64,000 bases of DNA from Haliclona indistincta. Lineage: Eukaryota; Porifera; Demospongiae; Haplosclerida; Chalinidae. A model generated the notes under the pieces. That model saw nothing but the letters and a program-made list of their open reading frames with translations. It was not told the origin of the DNA and ran no database searches. Positions 52,181 to 63,455 of this stretch are shown one piece after another (positions within the stretch are counted from its first letter, which is position 1; every line of letters begins with the position of its first letter). Both the position numbers and the translations under genes were made by a program. The stretch is from positions 5,508,547-5,572,546 of the forward strand of contig OZ024791.1 of NCBI GenBank assembly GCA_964017065.1. The letters are read 5' to 3'.

Positions 52181-53860
52181 ATGCCTCTCCCAAAGACAGC
52201 TAGTATAGCGGCCAGAGCGACAGAGGTGTATTCAGAGGTATGCAGGCTAGTGTTGAAGAGAGTGTTTGACGACCCAGCGGAAAATAGAGATCCAAAACTC
52301 GTTGAAGACAACGAACCAGTGACAGATGAACTCGATCTTCTCTTTCCCTATCTACGCCAGCTGCTCACCTGCTGTGCGTGTGCAGGACTGATTGAAGATG
52401 CAATGATCTCGCTCACCTGTGGACACTGTTACTGTTTTCAATGTCAGTATCGTAACCCTCTACTGAAAATACAGTGCCGACAATGCAAGGAAAGAAACTC
52501 TTTAGTAATTGAACCTCAAATAAGACTGGTAGTCAAGTGCTACCGAGAGATCTGCCACACTCTAGCGAAGTCCAAAAGTACAGCGGCTATTTCTGAAGAA
52601 GAACAGACTGACCTGATAGCCGAGATTCTGAGAGAAGTTAAAGAGGGAGTGAAGGTGTCTCGTTCAGTATTGATCGTGCGTCCTCCAGAACGTTACCTTA
52701 ATGTCCGCACCATCACAACACCAAAGAAAGATGAAGCTGCTGCTACACCCATTAGTACCAGCGTGTCTCCTCTGCCTAAGAAGCGTCAAAGGGAACCAAT
52801 TGGAACTGAAAGTGAAACACAGAAGAAGATCAGACTCGCTAATCAGATTGTCAAGAAGAGAAGACTGCACTTTCCTGCAGTTCGGAGACAACAGCTACAT
52901 CAGAGAGAGCATTTGAAACAAAGGAGAAAAGAAAAGAGCAAGCGTGACTCAGATGATGAGGTTGAGGAGGTGAAGGATGGCAAGGCTACATCAGTCACAG
53001 AGGAGACTACTACTGTAGTTACCAATGTTGTGACAGACATTAGACAGATCCTTGAAGTAGATTTAGATGGTTTATGTGAAACCCCACCTCTGAGAAGGAC
53101 ATCTCATTTGATATGGATGCAGATTCCCAACAAGCATCTTCCTCCTTTGCCTAGATGCTTTCCATACCCATTTGGTATCATCCGTCGCACTCGCTCTGCC
53201 AGGCTGAGGATGCCGCTAGCTGGTCGCCTGCGCTGGAAGAAACTAAAGTTCAGACCATCTCGTAGGAGGAGGAGACGAGCTCTACCAATCTCTTCTCCTC
53301 CTTCATTGGTATCTAAGAGGAGATTGTCTGATGCAGATAAGTCGGGTAGTAAGAAAGCAATGAAGCTTCCTTTGAACAAGCCAACTAAGGGCACTGCAGC
53401 TCCTCGACTTTATAAGCTGTCTTCAGCACCTCATATGAGACCCAAGATGGCTAAGCTCATTAGTGCGCTCCCTCTAACCCCCACACCAAGTGCATCAATT
53501 CCTGCTATCATGCACACACCGAAACAGAGCAAGTCTGTTCCCTCCACTCCAACCACTTGCAATTTATCTACTGAAGAATTTAAAGAACTCAAGGTGAAGC
53601 CCAGGTTCCGTTGTCGCTGCGGAACTAATCCTGGCGTCATGTTCTTGCACATGATCTGTGCTAAGAAGAAGTGTCCTTGCTATTCAAATCAAATCCCTTG
53701 TGTGAGGTGCAAATGCAAAGGCTGCAATAACCCCTTCAATAAACTGCCGCTCAAAGATTCTAGCACAAGTGAACCTGAAGAGATTCAGAAACGTAACCCA
53801 GAGGGTCAGAGTGAAACACCTGCAGAGACACGTACACTGCCTACTAGTACTGACCAATAA
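52181..53860 (+). CDS. MSL2: MSL2-like RING and CXC-domain ubiquitin ligase
   Basis: An intronless 559 aa frame. The N-terminal region carries a LLFPYLRQLLTCCACAGLI helix leading into the RING (Cys73-x2-Cys, CGHCYCFQC, CRQC, as in MSL2), followed by a conserved KCYREICHTLA helix. The middle is long, basic and Ser/Pro/Lys-rich. The C-terminal CXC domain (FRCRCGT, then CAKKKCPCYSNQIPCVRCKCKGCNN) matches the DNA-binding CXC of MSL2 proteins. In animals MSL2 is the RING subunit of the MSL complex that directs H4K16 acetylation by MOF and ubiquitinates H2B. Its presence suggests the MSL complex pre-dates bilaterians. The start is 90 bp from the PCCB start on the other strand. Confidence 0.93.
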   Translation: MPLPKTASIAARATEVYSEVCRLVLKRVFDDPAENRDPKLVEDNEPVTDELDLLFPYLRQLLTCCACAGLIEDAMISLTCGHCYCFQCQYRNPLLKIQCRQCKERNSLVIEPQIRLVVKCYREICHTLAKSKSTAAISEEEQTDLIAEILREVKEGVKVSRSVLIVRPPERYLNVRTITTPKKDEAAATPISTSVSPLPKKRQREPIGTESETQKKIRLANQIVKKRRLHFPAVRRQQLHQREHLKQRRKEKSKRDSDDEVEEVKDGKATSVTEETTTVVTNVVTDIRQILEVDLDGLCETPPLRRTSHLIWMQIPNKHLPPLPRCFPYPFGIIRRTRSARLRMPLAGRLRWKKLKFRPSRRRRRRALPISSPPSLVSKRRLSDADKSGSKKAMKLPLNKPTKGTAAPRLYKLSSAPHMRPKMAKLISALPLTPTPSASIPAIMHTPKQSKSVPSTPTTCNLSTEEFKELKVKPRFRCRCGTNPGVMFLHMICAKKKCPCYSNQIPCVRCKCKGCNNPFNKLPLKDSSTSEPEEIQKRNPEGQSETPAETRTLPTSTDQ

Positions 53861-53924
53861 AATACACGTGGTATACCGTAAATAACCTAAATATTTACAA
53901 CATTCAATTTCTCACATAAAATTT

Positions 53925-54788
53925 GAATAGACCTTTTCGTTATAAGCGCTAAAGAATGCAATTATTATTGATTGCCCATAAACTTGCATCCGGAGTAGTT
54001 TAAGCCCCACCTCCTAGCAAGTTCTAAACCATCGCCATACATTTCGAGCGTTTTTTATGCGCTGCAAACTTACACTGTTCTGGCCGTATCTTCTAAAACA
54101 GCGCCACTAAGTAAAACTAGAATCATCAGGCTATCACATGGTACTGTAGGAGCAACTCGGGAGCAAAGCAGAAACCGTTAACGAGTAAGAGCTCTATAGC
54201 GACGGCAGAGAAGACAACGTAAGTTATTCTTGGCCGAGTTCTTGGCATTCTAGCATGTGTATTGTAATGCTGGTGGAGGCTCACATATGCTTTTAATTTC
54301 ACACACGTACAATGCAGGTTGACTCATGCAATCAATATTAGATATGGCTGAAAGGACTGTGACACTATCAGAAGAAGATATTCCTGGTGCAATGTTAGAT
54401 TGCAGACGTTTGGAAACATACACTGTTCCAGAATTGCGTTGGTGGCTACTTTGTAGAGGCATCTCTCCACAAGCATCATTGAAGAAATAATAGTTTTTAT
54501 AGTTTTTTATAATGATCTTCTTTACAGAGCTATTACTCGGCCTTACTTTAGCTGCTACTCGCGATTTCAGTACCATGTGATAGCCTGATGATTCTAGTTT
54601 TACTTAGTAGCGCTGTTTTAGAAGATACGGCCAGAACAGTGTAAGTTTGCAGCGCATAAAAAACGCTCGAAATGTATGGCGATGGTTTAGAACTTGCTAG
54701 GAGGTGGGGCTTAAACTACTCCGGATGCAAGTCTACGGGCAATAATTGAATGGGATACATTCTTTCGCTTATAACGAAAAGGTCTATT
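53925..54788. mobile_element. Long-TIR DNA transposon derivative with a SAP-like mini-ORF
   Basis: Long inverted repeats of about 218 bp, AATAGACCTTTTCGTTATAAGCG to about 54143 and the mirror 54571-54788, with small differences between arms. The 427 bp centre includes an ORF at 54326-54490. No transposase remains. The right TIR ends at base 54788, immediately followed by the CTC1 ATG. No clear target duplication was seen. Confidence 0.8.
54326..54490 (+). pseudogene. SAP-like domain ORF fragment inside the transposon
   Basis: A 54 aa frame with AMLDCRRLETYTVPELRWWL and LLCRGISPQASLKK, then TAA TAG. The pattern (TVPELRWWLLCRG) resembles the SAP-type motif (ELRFWLxCRG...) at the start of several animal DNA-transposon proteins, and it stops where a Lys-Xaa-Leu-Val helix should follow. 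It is probably the 5' remnant of the parent element's protein gene. Confidence 0.5.
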
Positions 54789-57700
54789 ATGGCGCAAAAC
54801 CTGCAGGTGAGCAGCGTATGGAGAGTTCTGATCGCTAGATTCTTCTGTTACGCGGGCGCCAACAGAGCATTTCAGCTACAGTTTATTATGGCTTGGTATC
54901 AGTGGTCTGTTATTTTTGTAGGAAAGAGCGACCCGACTTCAAGATCACGTCCGGCAGCACGTGTGCTTGCAGGAACACGTGGAGCTGTCTCAAAATGTGT
55001 CGACCGCTCTCCTGAACTACCTAAAGCGACTACCAGCTAGACCCATTCAGTACACAACGGTAGTTCAACAGGGAAAAGACGCAAGCGCAGGAAAAACTTA
55101 CAGTACTGGTGAACAGCAGCCAGCTGCTGCCATAGGCTCAATGTATGTACAGTTGAGTGTTATCAACATTGATGTAGTACCCACCAATGCCCTAGTATTC
55201 ACCTTCTAGCCGGCTACCTTACAAGCTCTCATAAACCTGGCAGTGAAGGTGTTTTAATACTGCAAGACATCACAGGAGAGATCTGCTGTCGGGTACACTG
55301 AAATTTTATGTTTCCTACTTTTTTATAGTCTTCAACTCAGATGATCAACAAGTTTCCTCTTGAAGACATCAATTGTTATATTTTGTTGTTATCGTGGAAT
55401 TGTGTTCATATGGATAACACTTGTGAGTTCCATCAAGCACGTTATTTTATCAATCAGTCAATTTGTTACTGCAGTTACTGGTATTATGCAGAACTATCTA
55501 GAGATATCGGATTATTGTTGTCTGTTTCGAGTGCCTCCGCCGATCTCTGATTGCGTGTGCACCGATTCAGTTGTATACATGAGTGTGGCTCAAGTTCTGG
55601 AACATGTCCGGTAGACTATACTGTGTTAAGATGCAGTGCATGCTGAATTACTATCTTTTTAGCTCAAAACAGAAGTACAAGCCAAAGCTGCTCAATGTGT
55701 GTGCGTATGTGGATGCTGTCACTGATTTGCTGAGGTATTGATCTCATGTGAAATGAAGTTAGTGTGTGTGATTTATCTCTTTTTTTTTAAGGAATGGTCC
55801 GTCACGAATGATGTTTATTCGATTGAGGGACACAAATACACCTGATACCTATAATATGATTTGCAATGTCAGTAATGTAATAGTGTACCACTTTATCTAA
55901 TGTCTCTGTAGATACCAAAAGTGCTATATCTTTCTCAATGTCTGGAGCAAGGAAAGGTTTATCGATTCTCTTCTCTTCGAGATGTCGTGATGAATCGAGG
56001 AGATTCTCGGATGCTGGCAATGACTGTAAACACACAAATAGAAGAAGAATCACAGCTGACAGTGGAACACATGGACTGCTCAGCACCTCTCAGTGGTTCA
56101 ATAAGAATAGTAGATCTGGAATCTCTCTCGCAGTCTTTTGAAGATATTGAACTATTCACTCCACCAACCCCCGATGGAGCTATGGAGACTGTTGGTCTAG
56201 TATCGTATGTGGTTAGTGTCCGACAGTTAATCTTCACACACAGTCCAGTACCCTTCATACTTAGGGAGTTATTACAGCATGCTTGCTCCCTGAAGCTGGT
56301 ATTTTTGAACTAGACAACACAGTGAGGTACAGACTACTGAATCCAAGTTCTTGCTGCTATTGTGTTTATGTGTAGATTATATTTGACGTATATGGACACC
56401 TGTGGGTATGGCTTAGGACTGAGACTGGGAACTACTGTTCAGCTCTGTAATGTCCACATTCTCAGACCACCTTGCTCCAGCTGGAAGGTGCTTCATATTG
56501 CACTCACTCACTCACTAACCACTCACTCAAATATTCAGAGACTGGGAGGATTTTATTGCTGTCCTGCTGAATCTCAAATTACGATTGTCAATTTTTCAAA
56601 CCAACCGTCAACAATAAAGGTCTTGGTGCTTTAAAACATGTGAGTATAACTGTGATTTCTGAATACAGCTGTTCTCTACTAAGGGAAACCGATTGGTAAC
56701 ACTACTACGAAAGTTGTCTCCAGCAGACATGGCTTGGATCACTCAAGTTTTTCTTTTTTTTGAGCAGAGGTATGTACAATTGAGTGTTGCACTATAATGT
56801 ACATGTTGTCCTGTCTCTTGTAGTGGTTTACTGAATATTGGTGAGACTCTAAAAGTGATTGAGATGCTTCATCAACCAATGCAACAACTCAAGTGGAGTG
56901 CAACTGACTGTTTTCTGACTCATCTCTCTCGCTGCCCTATTTCTCACAACTTGATGGAGACTAGACCACATCTTCTCTCTGTAGCTGAGCTACATGTTGC
57001 TGTGAAGAAGAAAGCTTGCTCTGTACTTCCTACAGCTTACAGTGACGCCTGTGCACAGGTTCATGGGCAAAGTGTTCCACTATGGAACTGTACAATGTTC
57101 ACAAGTAATACCTTGTTACCCAATAAGGTAAGCCTATAAAGGACTGAAATACTTTTTCATATCTTATGCAGATAATGGTAGTTGGTATATTGACTGGGAA
57201 CAGTCACTCCGGTTGCCTTCAACTGAAGGATTCCAGTGGAACCATCATGGTGGTCAGGATAGATGGACAGGATGAAGGAGAGCTACTGTCTCAGATGGGT
57301 AATATTCTTGTGGTTGATGAGTTCTTCGTTATAGTGGAGCAGACCTTACTCCCTCAAGCTGCTGACAGTAGTCACTTACTGCTCTCTTACCTTGTTCTAC
57401 TAAAATGGAGATCTGTTTCTTGTGGACCAAGTAGGGAGCTGCTGTTGAACACAAGCTTTACCGAGCCGCCTGGTGATTCTAGAAGAGCCGTTCTGTTCTT
57501 TGTAGTGGTTGGTAGAAACAGTTTAGTGAAGGCTATTGTGTCACGGCCCAGTACCCAGTGGTTTGCTGAAGTAGAGATTATGACACACAGTGATAAAGAA
57601 GAGCTAGCTAAGGCTGTAGCTAGCAGTCAACATACTGGACCAAGACTCTCCTCTGCCGTGTGCAAGCGTCGTGTGCTTCGATTCTCAGGAAATTCCGTCT

Positions 57701-59249
57701 CTTTGTATTCTCTGGTTCAGTACGGTTTCTTGTATAGTTTAAGTTTTCCACAAGATGCCAGAATCTCATCAGCTTGTTTCATCAATCTCACCCATCGACA
57801 CACCATACAGGTGATAGAATGCTCCTCTCGGTGGCAAGCTCGCTTTCCACTACTGGACGTGACTGACATCATCATGAAGGCTCCTCTGCCTTCCTTCAGT
57901 ACTGTCGATGGTCACTCCTCATTGGCTCCAACCAAGTCAGTGCCTTGCATTCTATTGTTTTTTTAATCAACTGAATCATTCTTTTGTGCAGGGACAGTAT
58001 GCATTCGAGTCAGCTGGTCAGCTTTACTGGGGTCGTGGTTTCACATGGTTATAGAATTGACCAATTTTCTATTGATCCTGATCAACCATCATCATCGTCT
58101 TCTTTCTCAAACACACTCTCAACAGCTCTCTCCTCTTCTTCTCTGTCGCCATATGTTGTGTCAGTACAAGTCAGAAGCACTGCCTATCCAGACACCATTG
58201 CAGTTTACTGTAATCTGAAACAATTCCCTCTCAACATCGGTCTTATTCCAGGAGTAGAAGCTGCTTTCTATAAATTTGAATTCAAGCAAACACATTCAGG
58301 CAACCCCTTCACTCACCAATGCCCCTTGAGCTCAATCAAAATCCTCTCCTTCCCTTCTTCTGTCACTAGAAGTCAAGAAGAGAGAGGTCACAGTTCTTGC
58401 TCTATTTCCTCAGAAATGCTTACACTAGGCTTAACTCCACTGGGCAGTTTAATGACCAAACTCTTGAGTGGTGAGCTGTCCCGTCGTGTTGTGGCTGTGA
58501 GAGCAGAAGTGATATCAGTACAGCAGGTCTCGTTGATACTGGTCTGTCAGTTTTGTGGAGTGCATGTAGTGGGTGGAGCATGTGTTGCTCATTGTGTGCA
58601 GAAGAGACATGTCCTCAAACAAGAAGCTAGGTCAGCACTGCGCTTTGTGACTATGTTTGATTATTTCCTGTCTCTAGGCTACTGGTTGATGATGGTAGCT
58701 GTGAGGCACATGTGTACCTGGAGGCTGGTCTGGTCGCTGCTGGGCTTTGCTGTCCTCTTGGAGAATGGAATGACTTGGTGAAGCAGGCAGAAGGGCTGGA
58801 AAGGGTTGTTTACTCAAGATTCACACACGCAGGATCAACAAGGACAGGAAAGGTATGAATGTGTGTGACAATGGAGTATTATTATACGTTTGGTGCTCTT
58901 CATGCAGGGATTGTACAGTCACTTTCCTTCTGATTCTGCCAAAGCTCACACTGTGCTGGCAGAAATAGCAAACAATCCAAGGATTTGGAGGAAAGTGATG
59001 GTCTATTCGTCACCGTTTGTAAGCTCCTCTGAGCTGAAAGAGACAGTCATAGGTGAGCGCATGCTTTCAGCATAGGACGTGTGTAATACTCGTTTCAAAG
59101 GTCGTAGAACCTACACAACCAAGATAGCCTCTGCCAGCTACAACACATTAGCTTTACCGCGCCTACAGCTGAAGGCGGTGGGCATTCAAGACGTCAACAG
59201 TCTCTACGAAATCAGAAAAATCACTTCTAATAATACATCAGCTGTATAA
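54789..59249 (+). CDS. CTC1: CTC1, large subunit of the CST telomere-replication complex
   Basis: A long multi-exon gene. Exon 1 is 54789-54806 (MAQNLQ), exon 2 starts at 54922 (ERATRLQDHVRQHV), and stop 59247-59249 ends the last exon. OB-fold-type blocks recur: LILQDITGEICCR, CAYVDAVTDLLR, KVLYLSQCLEQGKVY, YMDTCGYGLGLRLGTTVQLCNVHIL, CLQLKDSSGTIMVVRI and FINLTHRHTIQVIECSSRW. The late section holds a zinc-ribbon-like set (VCQFCGVHVVGGACVAHC) and DDGSCEAHVYLEAG, as in the C-terminal OB folds of animal CTC1. With STN1 and TEN1 it binds single-stranded DNA and controls polymerase alpha-primase fill-in. It is somewhat shorter than the about 1200 aa of human CTC1. Some middle splice sites were not settled. 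It converges on HSDL1-a, with 27 bp between stop codons. Confidence 0.85.
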
Positions 59250-59276
59250 TCAGAAATTTTATTGCATTCCATTTTG

Positions 59277-61123
59277 TCATATGGTCGCTGAAATATCATC
59301 TTGAACGTCTTCTCTGGTTGCACTAGGTAATGATATAATGTTAGAATACTGCCGCTTGTAACCGGAGCCACCTCTACCCATCAGTACTTCCATTGTACGT
59401 CCTGAACTGAAGACTTGATCTCTGAAAATATCAGTGAGCAACAATAATCATTATATCTGACTTTTAATACCTTGATTGCGGTTGCAGAGATAAGAAATTA
59501 GCAGCCGCTGGTTGATGTTCTGTGTCGCCATCTACTGCTATATTGGTTGGAACTGAGCTGGTAACTCGAGGTGGAATAGGGAGTGGTCCATCTACAACTG
59601 GTGATGGTATAGGCTTCAGGCTACCAGCTGTAGGTGGAATAGATGAACCACCATAGATCTGGCGTCGTAGAAATATTTGTGGATTTTCTTTTTCCATGGA
59701 CTTCAAAAGTCCAGCCCTTCTGCAACGATTGTTATAATAACTTGCAAGCCATGTCCATAATCGATCAGGCCATAGACTATAGAAAACACCCTGGACAGAA
59801 AATTCAAACATAAAACTATCATTCTATCTTACCTGGACTCCATGTAGCCAGTAGCCGCAACAATAATGGCTCACACCAAGTGTTGACAGTGCATGACGCA
59901 CATACGTACTAGCAGAAGGAGAGAACAGGGTATTGCTCTGATCTGGAGAAATTATCCATGGAACAAGTGTCTGCATAGATTAATGAATTGAGGCAGATTT
60001 GATGACGGTATCAAACCTGCACAGTGACTCCTTTAGATGAGCATTCTTTATGAAGAGCAAGTGATAAGTGTGTGATGTAGGACTAGTGATGGAAGAGCGT
60101 GAATAATACGAGTTAGTGCTATCACACATGTTACCATAGTTGCAGTATAGGCTCCTAATAGAGGAGTGGGTGGGGCTATACCCATACTAGATGATACATT
60201 GATGATGGCTCCTTTCCTTCTCTCTACCATTGCTGGAAGAACCAGGTGAGTCATCTTGGAGAGAGGAAGCAGTTGAACACACTCTTATGCATGTGTCTTA
60301 CCATTGTCATTGGTGCTATGTTACGACTGACGAGTTGCCATAATCTCTGCAACAGTAGTATAATAGCACAAACACAATTCACTGCACTTACTGTATGTGG
60401 TACAAGATTGAAGTACTGTGGGTGTGCATATTGTATTGGACTAATGTTAACTGCATAAAGTGACACGCAAGATGTTGCACGTGATCGGCAATTAACTTAC
60501 TGAGTAGCCCTATCTCCAGATTAAGAGTTATAAGTGTCTCTTTGAGACTGGTCAGCATCTTTTCCCCTGACCCGATTGTGCAACATAAACCAACTGCCTG
60601 GACTCCATGCTGTGCCTCTGAGAAAGGAACAGAACATGTCAGCTAGTATCTGTTATTTGAACCACTGACGTATTTGTTCTCGTAATGCTTTCATACTTTG
60701 CTCATTATGGCTAACTAGTATCACATTTAATCCATTCCTAGCAATCTGCAGGAGAAAAATATCGGTTTTATTGAGGAGCAAAAATGACCTCATTTGCAAA
60801 GGCACTTCCCAGTGCTGATGTAGCACCTGTTACAACTGCAGTACAGAGAGATCATGCATGAAGACAGTTAACCGACATACTGCTACACGCATTTAACAAT
60901 TGCATAACCTACCTGCCCATTGTCCATATCGTTCCAGATTGTTAACAGCTCTACCCAGAGGTATGAAATAGGTCCTAAACCCCTTCACAGCAGTTACTAC
61001 AATCTGTGCCATCTTGTATGCACCGTACACTGCACCGAAATAGAACACAGCATCCATCACGTCTCGCCATGGGCCGCTAAACAGCTCCTCAACAAGCAGC
61101 AACGTACTGTCACCATTCGCCAT
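59277..61123 (-). CDS. HSDL1: HSDL1-like short-chain dehydrogenase, copy a (probable pseudoenzyme)
   Basis: ATG 61123; last exon ends at stop 59277-59279. An N-terminal membrane helix region (MDAVFYFGAVYGAYKMAQIV, then GFRTYFIPLGRAV) precedes the Rossmann start RYGQWAVVTGATSALG. Further motifs are PAMVERRKGAIINVSSSMG, with the catalytic Ser strand, then GAYTATM where YxxxK is expected, and THLSLALHKECSSKGVTVQTLVP. After the SDR fold comes a long Pro-rich tail (PIPSPVVDGPLPIPP) absent from human HSDL1. The catalytic Lys is replaced by Met (codon at 60134-60136), and the cofactor Gly-rich motif is TGATSALG instead of TGxxxGxG. Human HSDL1 is also considered inactive, through a Tyr-to-Phe change. 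An in-frame ATG at 61186 would add 21 residues. Confidence 0.85.
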
Positions 61124-61208
61124 GTTTTCTGCAATAAATTGACAAAATTTTGCAATAAAAATTGTAAATATAGAATAAAAATTCACATTAAATTATAAAA
61201 ATGTACTA

Positions 61209-62881
61209 TTAATGATCTGATAGTACAAAAACAGGTGGAAGATGTTTCGTCTTGAACTTGTCCGGCCTCATCCATGATACAGAGCTAGTATCAATGCCGC
61301 TCTCACTCAAATGATGTCTCCTTTGACGCTTGTTATACCAACGGAACACTGCCTCGAATATCGAGTTAGAAATCAGCGAGCAGCGGACAAAATTCTGTAG
61401 CAAAAAATGACATGTACACTTCCACACTAAAAGAGGGAACTAAACCAGAAATTATGGCTCATTGTCTCAGACATTGATTTCTCAACAAATACTGATCTGA
61501 CAGGGATAACTTGATGCATCATTGACTAGAGCCCATTATTACTCACACAAGCACTCTCTTACCACTAAGCTATGAAGCCAGTGTCCAGAACAATAGCTGC
61601 TAACACCCAGTGTAGACAATACATGACTAGCGTATTGACTAGCATACAGTTTGGTCCAAGGTCCATCACAATTGGGAACAAGCGTCTGAAAGTGTACAAC
61701 TAATCTCACTTATATTGTTGTAGATAAGTAGTATTTCAATGACCTGAATTGTGACGCCTTTGTGGTTGCATTCCTTGTGTAATACTCTAGAAAGATTGGT
61801 TGCATACGACTGTAAATATTTGGGAACATAAAATTTGTAAATTTAGTAGCTCGTTTTGTCTCAGTCAGTCTGTTGTCAGCACAGTGATCAGACAGGGATA
61901 ACTTATAGCATCATTGACTTGAGCTAGTACTAATGTTCATTACCATGGTAGCACTATAGGCTCCTAATAGAGGAGTGGGCGGGGCTGTGCTCAGACTAGA
62001 TGATACATTGATGATGGCTCCTCTCTTCCTGTCCACCATTGCTGGGAGAACAAGGTGAGACATCTGGAGAAACGTCAGTCAAAGATGAAGACACACACAC
62101 ACAACAAATTACCATTGTAGTCGCTAGGACATTGACATTAATTAGACGCCATAAGGTCTGTGTAGAAACTAAGTTGGAATGGATATCCACCTGCAAGTTA
62201 AGTAAACCTTACACTTGGCTCCAACTGATAGAAGTACTCTGGGTAATCATACCCGATTGGATTTGTGTTCACTGTAGAATAAATTTGGGCAATGAGATAG
62301 CTTCTTATGCAGTCATTTGACTCATACCTAGTATTCCCACTTCAAAGCCACATTTTTGAAGAGCTTCTTCAATTTCTTGAAATGCTTGTAATCCCATGAA
62401 AAAGTCAGCGTATATTCCATATGTTTGCACTCTATACTGTGTTTCTGGTAAGGAATGTCAGTGAAGAGAGACCAAGTAAACAGCTGCTCACCTATGGCTT
62501 TGAGACTATCTGTGAGATGTTCATACTCACGACTGACTAGTACAATATTAACACCTCTTCTTGCAAGCTGTAGGAGACATCAAAAAGAGAGACAGCTGCC
62601 ATCAGACTAACCTCATGAGCAAATGCTAAACCAATCGGTGATGTGCCGCCAGTAATAACTATAGTACACAGGCATCTACTAGTGATATTTTGCCTTATTT
62701 TATTCTCACCTGCCCATGTACCAAATCTCTCTGTTAAGTTGGAGTTGATCGCTCTTCCAAACGGAAAGAAATAAGTCCTGAATCCTTTCAATAAAGAAAT
62801 CAACATTTTACTCAGCTTGTAAGTAGCGCATGCCACTCCGGTAAGAAATGCGCCCTCCACTAACTTTTCTCTCATGGCCAT
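61209..62881 (-). CDS. HSDL1: HSDL1-like short-chain dehydrogenase, copy b (probable pseudoenzyme)
   Basis: ATG 62881; last exon ends at 61209. It opens AMREKLVEGAFLTGVACATYKLS (membrane helix), GFRTYFFPFGRAINS, RFGTWAVITGGTSPIGLAFAHE, then LARRGVNIVLVS. The Ser strand and the region GAYSATM are nearly identical at DNA level to copy a (GCTCCTAATAGAGGAGTGGG in both). The active-site Lys is again Met (61944-61946), and the Gly-rich motif is TGGTSPIG. The C-terminal exon ends basic (RWYNKRQRRHH) without the Pro-rich tail of copy a. It lies tandem and head-to-tail with copy a, so it is a recent duplication. It shares an 84 bp promoter with UQCRH. Confidence 0.83.
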
Positions 62882-62965
62882 TTTGCAGCCACGTGCGAAT
62901 GCAAGAAATTTCTAGGACATTTCCGGTCATTTGCACGTGATCTAGCTTAGCAGCCGAAAAGAAAA
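62882..62965. promoter_or_regulatory. Bidirectional HSDL1-b/UQCRH promoter with two CACGTG boxes
   Basis: Only 84 bp separate the two ATGs. CACGTG is at 62890-62895 and 62934-62939, the second extended to GCACGTGATC. A CCGGTCA sits between them. Same design as the DCTPP1/MRM1 promoter. Confidence 0.6.
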
Positions 62966-63330
62966 TGGCGGAAGAGGAGGAACAACAAATGGAGGTAACG
63001 GTAGTTACAAGCTGCCTGTACTTTCTATACCTATATATTATAAGGAGGAAGAAGAAGAAATGGTAGATCCCCAAGATTCATTGAGGGAGATGTGTGGAGA
63101 ACAGCCCAAGTGTGTCAAACTGAAAGAAATAATGGATGCTTGTACCGAGAGAGTTGAAAATGCTGAAGGAGCAGAGGAAGAATGTACAGAAGAGCTCTAC
63201 GACTTCGTTCATTGCGTAGATCACTGTGTAAGTGTATAACAATATTTTGCTCTTCACACCAGCTCTATGATGATTGTCTGTTGTTGCATGGATGCAGGTG
63301 GCAAAGAATTTGTTCAAGAGACTAAAGTAG
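62966..63330 (+). CDS. UQCRH: Cytochrome b-c1 complex subunit 6 (hinge protein)
   Basis: Three exons, 62966-62995, 63045-63227 and 63298-63330, give 81 aa. The N-terminus is very acidic (EEEEQQMEEEEEEMVDP), followed by LREMCGEQPKCVKLKEIMDAC, EECTEELYDFVHCVDHC and VAKNLFKRLK, the twin-Cys hairpin of the hinge protein. It sits in the intermembrane space and helps couple cytochrome c1 to cytochrome c in complex III. The length and C-terminal residues agree with the human protein (91 aa). All introns are phase 0. Confidence 0.96.
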
Positions 63331-63455
63331 GTATTGAAATTGAATTAGGAAGACATTTAGAACTTGCCAAGAAGCAGTCTGTACAATTGACTTCTATTAT
63401 TAGTAAACTGTTATTTATGACTTTTTGGGACAAACAAGAAACACAAACAATGGTG
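63331..63455. other. Short intergenic gap, UQCRH 3' UTR
   Basis: 125 bp between the UQCRH stop and the stop of the convergent dynein light chain gene. No separate feature was seen. Confidence 0.5.
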
